The position numbers were made by a program, and so were the translations under genes. From Thermococci archaeon (GTDB lineage Archaea > Methanobacteriota_B > Thermococci > Thermococcales > Thermococcaceae): a stretch of DNA of 8,581 nt. Under the pieces are notes generated by a model. The model worked only from the letters and a program-made list of their open reading frames with translations. It searched no databases and was not told the DNA's origin. This document shows positions 1-5,303 of the stretch, in pieces; the stretch's first letter is position 1; every line of letters starts with the position of its first letter. Where the stretch lies: the NCBI GenBank assembly GCA_003660485.1, contig QMUI01000026.1, forward strand, positions 1 through 8,581, given 5' to 3'.

Positions 1-31
1 AGTGCAAGGGTTCATCATCCTCGAAAATTCC

Positions 32-39
32 TTAAATAC
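32..39 (+). promoter_or_regulatory. TATA box of tyrS
   Basis: The element TTAAATAC is preceded by an A-rich, BRE-like stretch (GAAAA at 23-27). With the usual archaeal spacing of about 25 bases from the box centre, transcription would begin near 58-61. That is downstream of the ATG at 50 and just ahead of the ATG at 68, so it supports the latter as the tyrS start. The position is seen in the sequence; the transcription start is inferred. Confidence 0.55.
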
Positions 40-67
40 ATAACCCTTTATGAAGCTGGTGGTGAGT

Positions 68-1195
68 ATGGACATCGAGGATAGGATAAACTTAGTGCTG
101 AAGAAGCCCACCGAAGAGGTTTTGACCGTTGAGAATTTAAGGTACCTGTTTGAAGTTGGTGCTCCCCTTCAGCACTACATTGGATTTGAGATAAGCGGTT
201 ACATTCATCTCGGAACTGGACTGATGGCTGGGGCTAAAATAGCTGACTTCCAAAAAGCTGGAATAAAAACAAGAGTATTCCTTGCTGATTGGCATAGTTG
301 GATAAATGACAAACTTGGTGGAGACCTTGAGACGATCCAAGAGGTTGCGTTGAAGTACTTCAAGGTCGGAATGGAAAGGAGCATTGAGGTTATGGGTGGG
401 GATCCAAAGAGGGTGGAGTTCGTTTTAGCCAGCGAGATACTTGAAAATGGGGACTACTGGCAGACTGTAATTGACATATCCAAGAACGTCACCTTGAGCA
501 GGGTTATGCGTTCGATTACGATAATGGGCAGACAGATGGGTGAAGCTATAGACTTCGCCAAACTGATTTACCCAATGATGCAGGTTGCCGACATATTCTA
601 CCAAGGGGTTACGATTGTCCACGCAGGGATGGATCAGAGAAAGGCTCACGTCATAGCCATTGAGGTTGCTCAAAAGCTGAAGTATCACGCGATAGTCCAT
701 AACGGAGAGAAGCTCAAGCCCGTTGCAGTTCACCACCACTTACTCCTTGGACTGCAGGAGCCGCCAAAGTGGCCCATTGAGAGTGAAGAGGAGTTCAAGG
801 AGATAAAAGCCCAGATGAAGATGAGTAAGAGCAAGCCTTATTCAGCAGTATTCATCCACGATAGCCCTGAGGAAATCAAGCAGAAGCTTAGAAAGGCTTT
901 CTGTCCCGCGAGGGAAGTTAGATATAACCCAGTCCTTGACTGGGCCGAGCACATAATCTTCCGTGAGGAGCCTACGGAGTTTACTGTGCATAGACCCGCG
1001 AAGTTTGGAGGAGATGTAACTTACACGACCTTCGAGGAGCTCAAGAGGGACTTCGCCGAGGGCAAGCTACATCCACTCGACTTAAAGAATGCCGTTGCTG
1101 AGTACCTCATAGACTTGCTTGAACCTGTGAGAAGGTACTTCGAGAAGCATCCAGAACCCTTGGAGCTGATGCAACAGATAAAAATTACTCGTTGA
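68..1195 (+). CDS. tyrS: Tyrosyl-tRNA synthetase (archaeal type, class I)
   Basis: Cytoplasmic enzyme that activates tyrosine with ATP and charges tRNA-Tyr. The 375-residue product has the class I Rossmann core. The HIGH-type signature reads HLGTG at about residues 47-51, the KMSKS loop is intact at 251-255, and the tyrosine-pocket segment AGMDQRK lies near 186-192. The length is that expected for archaeal TyrRS, which is shorter than the bacterial enzyme because it lacks the S4-like tail. An in-frame ATG at 50 would add six residues, but it lies upstream of the predicted transcription start. The ATG at 68 follows GGTGGTGA (58-65), a 7/8 match to the anti-Shine-Dalgarno complement, so I chose it. 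The gene is monocistronic within the window. Its last 11 bases overlap the 3' end of the convergent CYTH gene. No residue looks missing. Confidence 0.97.
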   Translation: MDIEDRINLVLKKPTEEVLTVENLRYLFEVGAPLQHYIGFEISGYIHLGTGLMAGAKIADFQKAGIKTRVFLADWHSWINDKLGGDLETIQEVALKYFKVGMERSIEVMGGDPKRVEFVLASEILENGDYWQTVIDISKNVTLSRVMRSITIMGRQMGEAIDFAKLIYPMMQVADIFYQGVTIVHAGMDQRKAHVIAIEVAQKLKYHAIVHNGEKLKPVAVHHHLLLGLQEPPKWPIESEEEFKEIKAQMKMSKSKPYSAVFIHDSPEEIKQKLRKAFCPAREVRYNPVLDWAEHIIFREEPTEFTVHRPAKFGGDVTYTTFEELKRDFAEGKLHPLDLKNAVAEYLIDLLEPVRRYFEKHPEPLELMQQIKITR

Positions 1196-1682
1196 TAAGC
1201 TCTATGTACAGCCTTGGCTCAACATCTTCCTCTTTTAATCCAAGTTTTTTGGCAACCTCCCATATCTTCCTCTTTGCCTTTTTGGGATCTTTGGCAATTA
1301 CTTCAATGTCCAAGAAATCCCCAGCCTTTTCAACCCTATTCAGTTCAAAAGTTACATCGCCCAACTTGTAGATCCACCTCTTCTTCTTTATTACTGCTTC
1401 AATTTCATACCCAAGCTCTTTGAACATTTCTACAGCTTTTTGGAAATCATCTATCTTGAATTCGATTTCATAGAACTCTTCATTCCTCTCATCCTTAATT
1501 TCCTTATATGTTATGTAGTATTCGCCAAGGTTGTGGATGGCCCTAACTCGGAGAAGTTTTGGCCTAGGGACTTTAAAGTATATATCTTCCTGCTCCTCAA
1601 AATGGGAAAAGTAACCACCGAGGGCCTCAATCTTTTTTCTGATTTCATCGAAGTTTACCCTGAATTTAATCTCAATTTCCAT
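1185..1682 (-). CDS. cyaB: CYTH-domain protein (CyaB / thiamine-triphosphatase family)
   Basis: The 165-residue soluble protein is one complete CYTH (triphosphate tunnel) domain. It begins with the signature ExExK at residues 2-6 (EIEIK). Further tunnel-type charged residues follow: the LRVR arginines (45, 47), K60, a KKKR cluster (99-102), E113 and an acidic pair in LDIE (124-127). The family comprises class IV adenylate cyclases, thiamine triphosphatases and inorganic triphosphatases, all hydrolysing or cyclising triphosphates with Mg or Mn. Which substrate this member uses cannot be read from sequence, so 'adenylate cyclase' should not be taken as shown. The ATG follows a strong GGAGGT (1689-1694) inside the end of the upstream regulator gene, whose stop is only 2 bp away, so it is the last gene of the ubiX-lrp-cyaB operon. 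A T5 run on the minus strand just past the stop may aid termination. Confidence 0.87.
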   Translation of the reverse strand: MEIEIKFRVNFDEIRKKIEALGGYFSHFEEQEDIYFKVPRPKLLRVRAIHNLGEYYITYKEIKDERNEEFYEIEFKIDDFQKAVEMFKELGYEIEAVIKKKRWIYKLGDVTFELNRVEKAGDFLDIEVIAKDPKKAKRKIWEVAKKLGLKEEDVEPRLYIELINE

Positions 1683-1684
1683 TC

Positions 1685-2173
1685 TTAAACCTCCGCAAGG
1701 AAGCCAGCTATATCGTCACCCTTCCTTATCTCTGAAACTGGAAGAACTACAACGTTCCTTAAGGTAGGGATGCTCTTTATGTTGTCTTCTATAAAGTTCA
1801 TCAATTCCTCCTTATCGTTCTTACCAACAAGAGCTATTATCTTATCTGCACCGCTTTTTGCTACGAAGAGAACTCCAGGAAGAGCGGATAATGTTTTCGT
1901 TATATATTCAACGTACCTCTCCAAGAAATCCTCAATTATTGGCCTCCCCACCTCAAGTATTATGAATGCCAAGTACTTGGGCTTTAAGGGCTCACCCAGG
2001 ATTATTGTATATTTATTAATAATCCCCCTTTCCTGCAACTTTTTAATTCTGAAGTGAACAGTCGACTCCGGTTTCCCTATTTTATTACTGATCTCCGCTA
2101 TTGTAAGCCTCGCATCTGACTTTAGTAACCTTAATATTGCTCTGTCAAGGTCATCAAGCTGAGTATTTGGCAT
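1685..2173 (-). CDS. Lrp/AsnC-family transcriptional regulator
   Basis: The 162-residue DNA-binding protein has the two-part architecture of the family. An N-terminal winged helix-turn-helix (about 5-55) opens with the typical [12 protein letters not shown] start, with a recognition helix around [12 protein letters not shown]. An alpha/beta RAM (ligand and oligomerisation) domain follows (about 66-150), including a [11 protein letters not shown] strand pair. Such proteins act as dimers or octamers and bind short inverted repeats, often responding to an amino acid; effector and targets are unknown here. An in-frame ATG at 2234-2236 would add 21 residues unlike the family N-terminus. The ATG at 2171-2173 has the G-run GGGGGGTTGA (2177-2185 and flank) at the right distance and gives a standard N-terminus. 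It overlaps the 3' end of ubiX by 20 bp and is followed by cyaB after 2 bp, so it is very likely co-transcribed with both and may control its own operon. Confidence 0.9.
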   Translation of the reverse strand: MPNTQLDDLDRAILRLLKSDARLTIAEISNKIGKPESTVHFRIKKLQERGIINKYTIILGEPLKPKYLAFIILEVGRPIIEDFLERYVEYITKTLSALPGVLFVAKSGADKIIALVGKNDKEELMNFIEDNIKSIPTLRNVVVLPVSEIRKGDDIAGFLAEV

Positions 2174-2708
2174 TTTCAACCCCCCATCTTGGATAGAGAT
2201 TATGATCAATCCCCAATATGTCGAGGATTTTCCCAATTATAAACCTTACTATGTCGTCTAGTGTTTGGGGTTTTATGTAAAATGCTGGGGATGCTGGCAT
2301 GACTATTGCCCCAGCTTGGGCAACCTTTAACATATTTTGGATATGCACCAAGCTTAAAGGGGTCTCCCTTATAAGGAGAACAAGCTTTCGTCTCTCCTTA
2401 AGGGCAACGTCAGCTGCCCTAGTAATTAAGTTGTCAGAATATCCATTGGCTATCGCGGAGAGTGTTTTCATTGAGCAAGGTGCTATAACCATTGCATCGA
2501 ATTTGTTTGAGCCAGAGGCTATAGGTGCGAATAGGTCATCCTCTTTATAGTCAGGTTCTATATTGATCCCAGTTTCAAATTTAGCGACTTTAATTCCGGT
2601 CTCTGAAGCTAAGAGGATAACCTCATGGCCCATCGATTTTAGTACCTTGTATAACTCCACGCCATAAATAGCCCCGCTTGCTCCAGTTATCGCAACTATT
2701 ATCCTCAC
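2154..2708 (-). CDS. ubiX: Flavin prenyltransferase UbiX (UbiX/Pad1 family)
   Basis: Transfers a dimethylallyl group to FMN to make prenylated FMN, the cofactor of UbiD-family decarboxylases. The 184-residue product is a single flavoprotein domain. It has the phosphate-binding TGASG loop (8-12), SETG (35-38), APCSMKTL (76-83), the RRK...IRETP block (106-117) that carries the conserved Lys/Arg/Glu of the active site, a Tyr at 144 and the PRW arginine at 174. A GTG start is used: an upstream in-frame ATG at 2753 lies on the far side of the TATA box, whereas the GTG at 2706-2708 follows GGGTGGAG and begins the protein right at the [12 protein letters not shown] strand, as in the family. It is the first gene of the ubiX-lrp-cyaB operon. 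No ubiD is present in the window. The organism lacks an obvious need for ubiquinone, so a role in the archaeal mevalonate pathway is the better inference. Confidence 0.92.
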   Translation of the reverse strand: MRIIVAITGASGAIYGVELYKVLKSMGHEVILLASETGIKVAKFETGINIEPDYKEDDLFAPIASGSNKFDAMVIAPCSMKTLSAIANGYSDNLITRAADVALKERRKLVLLIRETPLSLVHIQNMLKVAQAGAIVMPASPAFYIKPQTLDDIVRFIIGKILDILGIDHNLYPRWGVENAKYSA

Positions 2709-2720
2709 ACTCTCCACCCT

Positions 2721-2737
2721 GTTTAAATTTAGTAAAC
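2721..2737. repeat. Inverted repeat GTTTA-N7-TAAAC, candidate operator
   Basis: Two perfect 5-bp arms (2721-2725 and 2733-2737) flank an AT-rich spacer. The left part also contains the 8-bp palindrome TAAATTTA (2724-2731). It abuts the TATA box at 2738-2748, lying just downstream of it for ubiX and just upstream for dacZ. Its size and AT-rich centre are like Lrp/AsnC operators, and the regulator gene lies in the operon being read. The symmetry is seen in the sequence; a regulatory role is inferred. Confidence 0.4.
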
Positions 2738-2748
2738 CCTTATAAAGC
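2738..2748. promoter_or_regulatory. Near-symmetric TATA box between ubiX and dacZ
   Basis: The 11-bp element reads CCTTATAAAGC on the plus strand and GCTTTATAAGG on the minus strand, both acceptable archaeal TATA boxes; the minus reading is nearer to the consensus. Standard spacing predicts starts near 2718 for ubiX (leader about 10 bases) and near 2768 for dacZ (leader about 11 bases to the GTG at 2779). A second AT-rich core (TTTAAATT, 2722-2729) could be an alternative TATA for dacZ. Confidence 0.55.
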
Positions 2749-2778
2749 TGCACTGAAGAGTACTCACTGGTGCAACAA

Positions 2779-3585
2779 GTGGAAATTTACAGTATTCTTT
2801 TGAGAAAGGCAAAGGAGCTCGCTAAGGAAATAAATGCTAAGGCAATTGTCTTAGTTTATCCTCCTACTGAAGAGGTTAGCGTTGAGTTTAAGGGGCCAGT
2901 AATAATAGTTGGAAGGGAATTTGATATAGAGAGTGAATATGTAAAGAAACTTCCCCTCCCCCTTTCTATAGGGTTAAATAACCTCCTAAACCTCGTTGCG
3001 GCATTCTTAAAGGGGCAGGGGATTATAGAAAAGGGGGAGTGGTTTGTGTACGTAACAGAAGATTCAATTGGCATTAAGAGGGTTGAGGAGAGGAGCATAG
3101 TTAGTAATGAGCTTTTCGATAGGTACGAGGGGATAGTCCAGAGGACTTTGGAGATAGCAATTGAGCTCAGCATAGAGGGGAGAGAAGGAAAGCCCGTTGG
3201 CACAATCTTCGTTATAGGCGATACGAGGGAGGTAATGAAGCACTCACACCAAATAGTCCCAAACCCCTTCAAGGGGCATAACCTAAATATATTAGACCCA
3301 AAGGTTAAGCCAATAATAAAGGAGTTCTCTTTCCTAGATGGTGCTTTCATAATAACTTCAAAGGGGAGAATATTGGCCGCGGGCAGGTACTTAGATGTTG
3401 ACCCCAAGAGCCTTGAAGTAACGCTTCCCCAGGGATTAGGGAGTAGGCACTTAGCCTCTGCGGCTATTACAAAAGTTACCAAGGCAATAGCAATAACCCT
3501 CTCCGAGAGCGGCACCGTTAGGGTGTTTAAGGATGGACAGATAGTTCTTGAGTACAATCCAAGGTTATCCCCGAGATCCCTTTAG
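2779..3585 (+). CDS. dacZ: Diadenylate cyclase (c-di-AMP synthase, archaeal DacZ type)
   Basis: Condenses two ATP into cyclic di-AMP. The C-terminal half is a DAC domain. It carries the DGA motif ([11 protein letters not shown], about residues 186-196 from this start), the RH motif in [11 protein letters not shown] (about 221-231) and the following SESGTVRVF strand. These are the nucleotide- and metal-binding signatures of the family and look intact. The N-terminal 120 or so residues form a separate alpha/beta domain; archaeal DacZ proteins are reported to carry a pyruvate-kinase C-terminal-like domain there, which I cannot confirm by eye. No transmembrane segment is seen, so it is probably cytosolic. 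Start: GTG at 2779 has GGTG (2769-2772) six bases upstream and gives 268 residues. GTG at 2770 (271 residues) is possible but has no ribosome binding site and would be almost leaderless. The gene is monocistronic, divergent from ubiX, and overlaps the next convergent gene by 21 bp. No c-di-AMP receptor or phosphodiesterase is visible nearby. Confidence 0.9.
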   Translation: MEIYSILLRKAKELAKEINAKAIVLVYPPTEEVSVEFKGPVIIVGREFDIESEYVKKLPLPLSIGLNNLLNLVAAFLKGQGIIEKGEWFVYVTEDSIGIKRVEERSIVSNELFDRYEGIVQRTLEIAIELSIEGREGKPVGTIFVIGDTREVMKHSHQIVPNPFKGHNLNILDPKVKPIIKEFSFLDGAFIITSKGRILAAGRYLDVDPKSLEVTLPQGLGSRHLASAAITKVTKAIAITLSESGTVRVFKDGQIVLEYNPRLSPRSL

Positions 3586-3855
3586 CCTTTCTACTAGCTC
3601 CCTATTCTCCCTTCTAAGCCTATCCCTTTCCTCCATCATAAGTTCTTTGTCTAGTAACGCCTTCTCGTAGAACCTCTTTAATCTTTCCAGATCTTTTTCA
3701 ATCTCCTTCAGCTTCTCCTCCAGCTTTGCCTTCTTACTCAGCAGAAACTCCTCATACTCAGCCAATAGGGTTTCCTCAACTTTTTCGATATTCTCCTTGA
3801 GTATCCGTTCCAAATCAAGCTTCTTCAGCTTCTTCCACTCTTCCCTAGGCAACAC
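3565..3855 (-). CDS. Small charged coiled-coil protein of unknown function
   Basis: I do not recognise this gene. The 96-residue product is almost entirely a charged helix rich in Glu, Lys, Arg and Leu, with heptad-like spacing of Leu/Ile from about residue 15 to the end. It is preceded by a short start reading LPREEWKKLKKLDLERIL. There are no cysteines, no signal peptide and no membrane segment. The chosen start is a GTG (3853-3855) that shares one base with the TAG stop of the radical SAM gene (TAGTG), with a G-run (3867-3870) about 11 bases upstream. An ATG at 3913-3915 would give 116 residues, but its extra 20 residues lie on the cysteine-rich tail of the radical SAM gene and look like a by-product of that frame. 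It is the last gene of the moaD-radical SAM operon, so it may be an accessory or scaffold for cofactor insertion. That is inference from position only. Confidence 0.65.
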   Translation of the reverse strand: MLPREEWKKLKKLDLERILKENIEKVEETLLAEYEEFLLSKKAKLEEKLKEIEKDLERLKRFYEKALLDKELMMEERDRLRRENRELVERLKGSRG

Positions 3856-4976
3856 TATAAGAACTTCCCCATGTACTCCGTTGGAATCGGGCACAGGATT
3901 ATTCCTCTCCCCCATAGGCAGTCACCGCAGCTCGGTGAGTTGCTCCAGCAATCCTGCTTTGTATCTAAAACAAAGGAACAGGAAGTATTTAGCGGACAAT
4001 CTACGCACGATGGATAAGCTGAAGCTTTAACTACAAACCTGAACCACACAAAATCCCTGCTCATCCATATATCCTTTAGGCTCTTATCTTTAACGTTTCC
4101 AAAGGAGTGCGCTATAACTTTCTTCTCCCTTCCAAATATGACCTCTGGATAAGTGTGGAGGAAACGATAGCAGGGAAAAACCTCTCCATCCCATCTAATA
4201 ACCGCAACGTTGTTCTCAACGAACTCACAGTACCTCTCGGTTCTCAGCTTAAACTCGGCTATCTTCATGAAGGGCCCTCCTCCTGCTATCCTCTGAAGCT
4301 CCTTAACTATGGGATCCATGTCAACGCTACCATCGTAAGCTATCAGCTTTGCTTGCTCCTTTGTCATTGGAAGCAGGTTAGAGATGAGCATTGAATCAAC
4401 ACCGAGCTTTCTGAGGTAAAGAGCCATCTTGGGTAATTGCTTATAGTTCTCCTTTGTCACAACCACCTCAACGCCGATGACTGGTTTCTCCGTCTTGTAC
4501 TTCTCTTTCAGCCTTACAAGAGTTTTTATCCTGTTCTCTACCACCTTTGAGGTAACATGGCCGAGCCTTATCATGTCAGATGCCGTTGGTATGGCATCCA
4601 TGGAGAAGTACACCATATCAACGCCGAGCTTTACAAACTCCTCAAGGATACTTTCAGTCAGGAAAACCCCATTTGAGCTCATTCCAAGGGCAAAACCCCT
4701 TCTCTTCACCTCCCTAACCATATCCATGAATTTTGGATGAACTGCCGGTTCTCCAATTCCCCCAAAATACACCATCTTCAGGTCAGGGAACTCTTCGGCA
4801 TCATCAAGGATCTTCAAAAAGAGATCCCAGTCCATATCTCCCTCCTCATCCTCCCAGTACTGCTTGAAGCACATCTCACACTTAAGGTTGCAACGGTTCG
4901 TTATCTCGAGGTATAAGTACTTGAGATCGGGCTTTGGCTCTATCGAAACTTCAGCCCCCCAAAGATGAAACTTCAT
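3855..4976 (-). CDS. Radical SAM/SPASM protein, tungsten oxidoreductase maturase-like
   Basis: The 373-residue radical SAM protein binds the SAM-cleaving 4Fe-4S cluster through CxxxCxxC at residues 29-36 (ITNRCNLKCEMCF). It has the SAM-contacting GGIGEP motif at 72-77 and MSSNG at 99-103. The C-terminal part has SPASM features: CYRF (269-272), FGNV (292-295), SLKDIW, and cysteines at 324, 327, 333 and 343. A further Cys set follows at 350, 353 and 362. This layout and the sequence match the maturases found beside AOR-family tungsten oxidoreductases in Thermococcales, and the MoaD-like gene directly upstream agrees. The exact reaction of this family is not established. The ATG is 1 bp after the moaD stop and has GGAGGGGG eight bases upstream, so the two are one operon. 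No AOR-family gene is in the window, so its client must be elsewhere. A general peptide-modifying SPASM enzyme is the alternative. Confidence 0.88.
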   Translation of the reverse strand: MKFHLWGAEVSIEPKPDLKYLYLEITNRCNLKCEMCFKQYWEDEEGDMDWDLFLKILDDAEEFPDLKMVYFGGIGEPAVHPKFMDMVREVKRRGFALGMSSNGVFLTESILEEFVKLGVDMVYFSMDAIPTASDMIRLGHVTSKVVENRIKTLVRLKEKYKTEKPVIGVEVVVTKENYKQLPKMALYLRKLGVDSMLISNLLPMTKEQAKLIAYDGSVDMDPIVKELQRIAGGGPFMKIAEFKLRTERYCEFVENNVAVIRWDGEVFPCYRFLHTYPEVIFGREKKVIAHSFGNVKDKSLKDIWMSRDFVWFRFVVKASAYPSCVDCPLNTSCSFVLDTKQDCWSNSPSCGDCLWGRGIILCPIPTEYMGKFL

Positions 4977-4977
4977 T

Positions 4978-5232
4978 TTAACCCCCTCCAGCCGGTGGGA
5001 ATATGCTTACTATATCTCCCTCCTTTAAAGGCGTTTCTAGGCCTTGGAGATGCTCAATGTTGTGGCCGTTTACCAAGATAATGTACCCCGCCTCAAGCTC
5101 TTCCTTAACCTTTGGGTACTTAGCGTAGATCTTCTCAAGAAGTTCCTTTACGGTTGAAGCTTCTTCCTCAAACATCCTTCTTCCTATAATTTCTATGAGG
5201 GTGGCAAAGACCTTGACCGTGACCTTGGGCAT
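4978..5232 (-). CDS. MoaD/ThiS-family ubiquitin-like sulfur carrier
   Basis: The 84-residue beta-grasp protein fits the archaeal MoaD family. It starts with [15 protein letters not shown], has a [10 protein letters not shown] helix in the middle and the ILVNGHNI strand. It ends in [16 protein letters not shown], the glycine tail that is adenylated by an E1-like MoeB protein and thiocarboxylated to donate sulfur to molybdopterin. The usual tail is two glycines; here three are encoded. Its placement directly before a tungsten-type radical SAM maturase suggests a part in tungstopterin assembly or insertion, perhaps distinct from a housekeeping MoaD, but sulfur transfer for tRNA thiolation is also possible for the family. 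The ATG has a strong GGAGGGGG (5240-5247) and a TATA box at 5265-5274 on this strand. It is the first gene of a three-gene operon. Confidence 0.88.
   Translation of the reverse strand: MPKVTVKVFATLIEIIGRRMFEEEASTVKELLEKIYAKYPKVKEELEAGYIILVNGHNIEHLQGLETPLKEGDIVSIFPPAGGG
4982..4989 (-). promoter_or_regulatory. Ribosome binding site of the radical SAM gene within the moaD glycine tail
   Basis: GGAGGGGG on the minus strand lies eight bases before the radical SAM ATG. The same bases are the three final glycine codons of the MoaD-like gene (GGA GGG GGT, then TAA). The site therefore codes for the functional tail of one protein and recruits ribosomes for the next. Confidence 0.75.
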
Positions 5233-5264
5233 TCTTCAACCCCCTCCAATATTGTAAGCAAGTT

Positions 5265-5274
5265 CTTTATATAC
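5265..5274. promoter_or_regulatory. Shared TATA box between moaD and mpgS
   Basis: CTTTATATAC on the plus strand (TTTATATA at 5266-5273) reads GTATATAAAG on the minus strand, so it can serve both directions. Spacing predicts an mpgS start near 5295 and a moaD start near 5244-5248. I see no second convincing box for either gene in the 71-bp gap; AAATATTT at 5284-5291 is too close to the mpgS ATG. The direction set by BRE elements is not clear by eye. Confidence 0.55.
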
Positions 5275-5303
5275 TCTCACACGAAATATTTTTGGGTGGT
5301 CAA

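Noticed and set aside
50..67. Upstream ATG adding six residues to TyrRS
   Set aside because: It lies ahead of the predicted transcription start, has no ribosome binding site, and would lengthen a protein whose usual form starts at the next ATG.
2758..2765. 8-bp palindrome GAGTACTC ahead of dacZ
   Set aside because: It is too short and unextended to call an operator by itself; palindromes of this size occur by chance.
2856..3557. A 233-codon open frame on the minus strand opposite dacZ
   Set aside because: It mirrors a clearly conserved coding sequence, has Ser/Pro/Ile-rich composition without recognisable motifs, and shows no ribosome binding site; it follows from the codon bias of dacZ.
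5247..5254. 8-bp palindrome CAATATTG near the moaD start point
   Set aside because: It is short, AT-rich and not repeated elsewhere in the gap, so no role can be supported.
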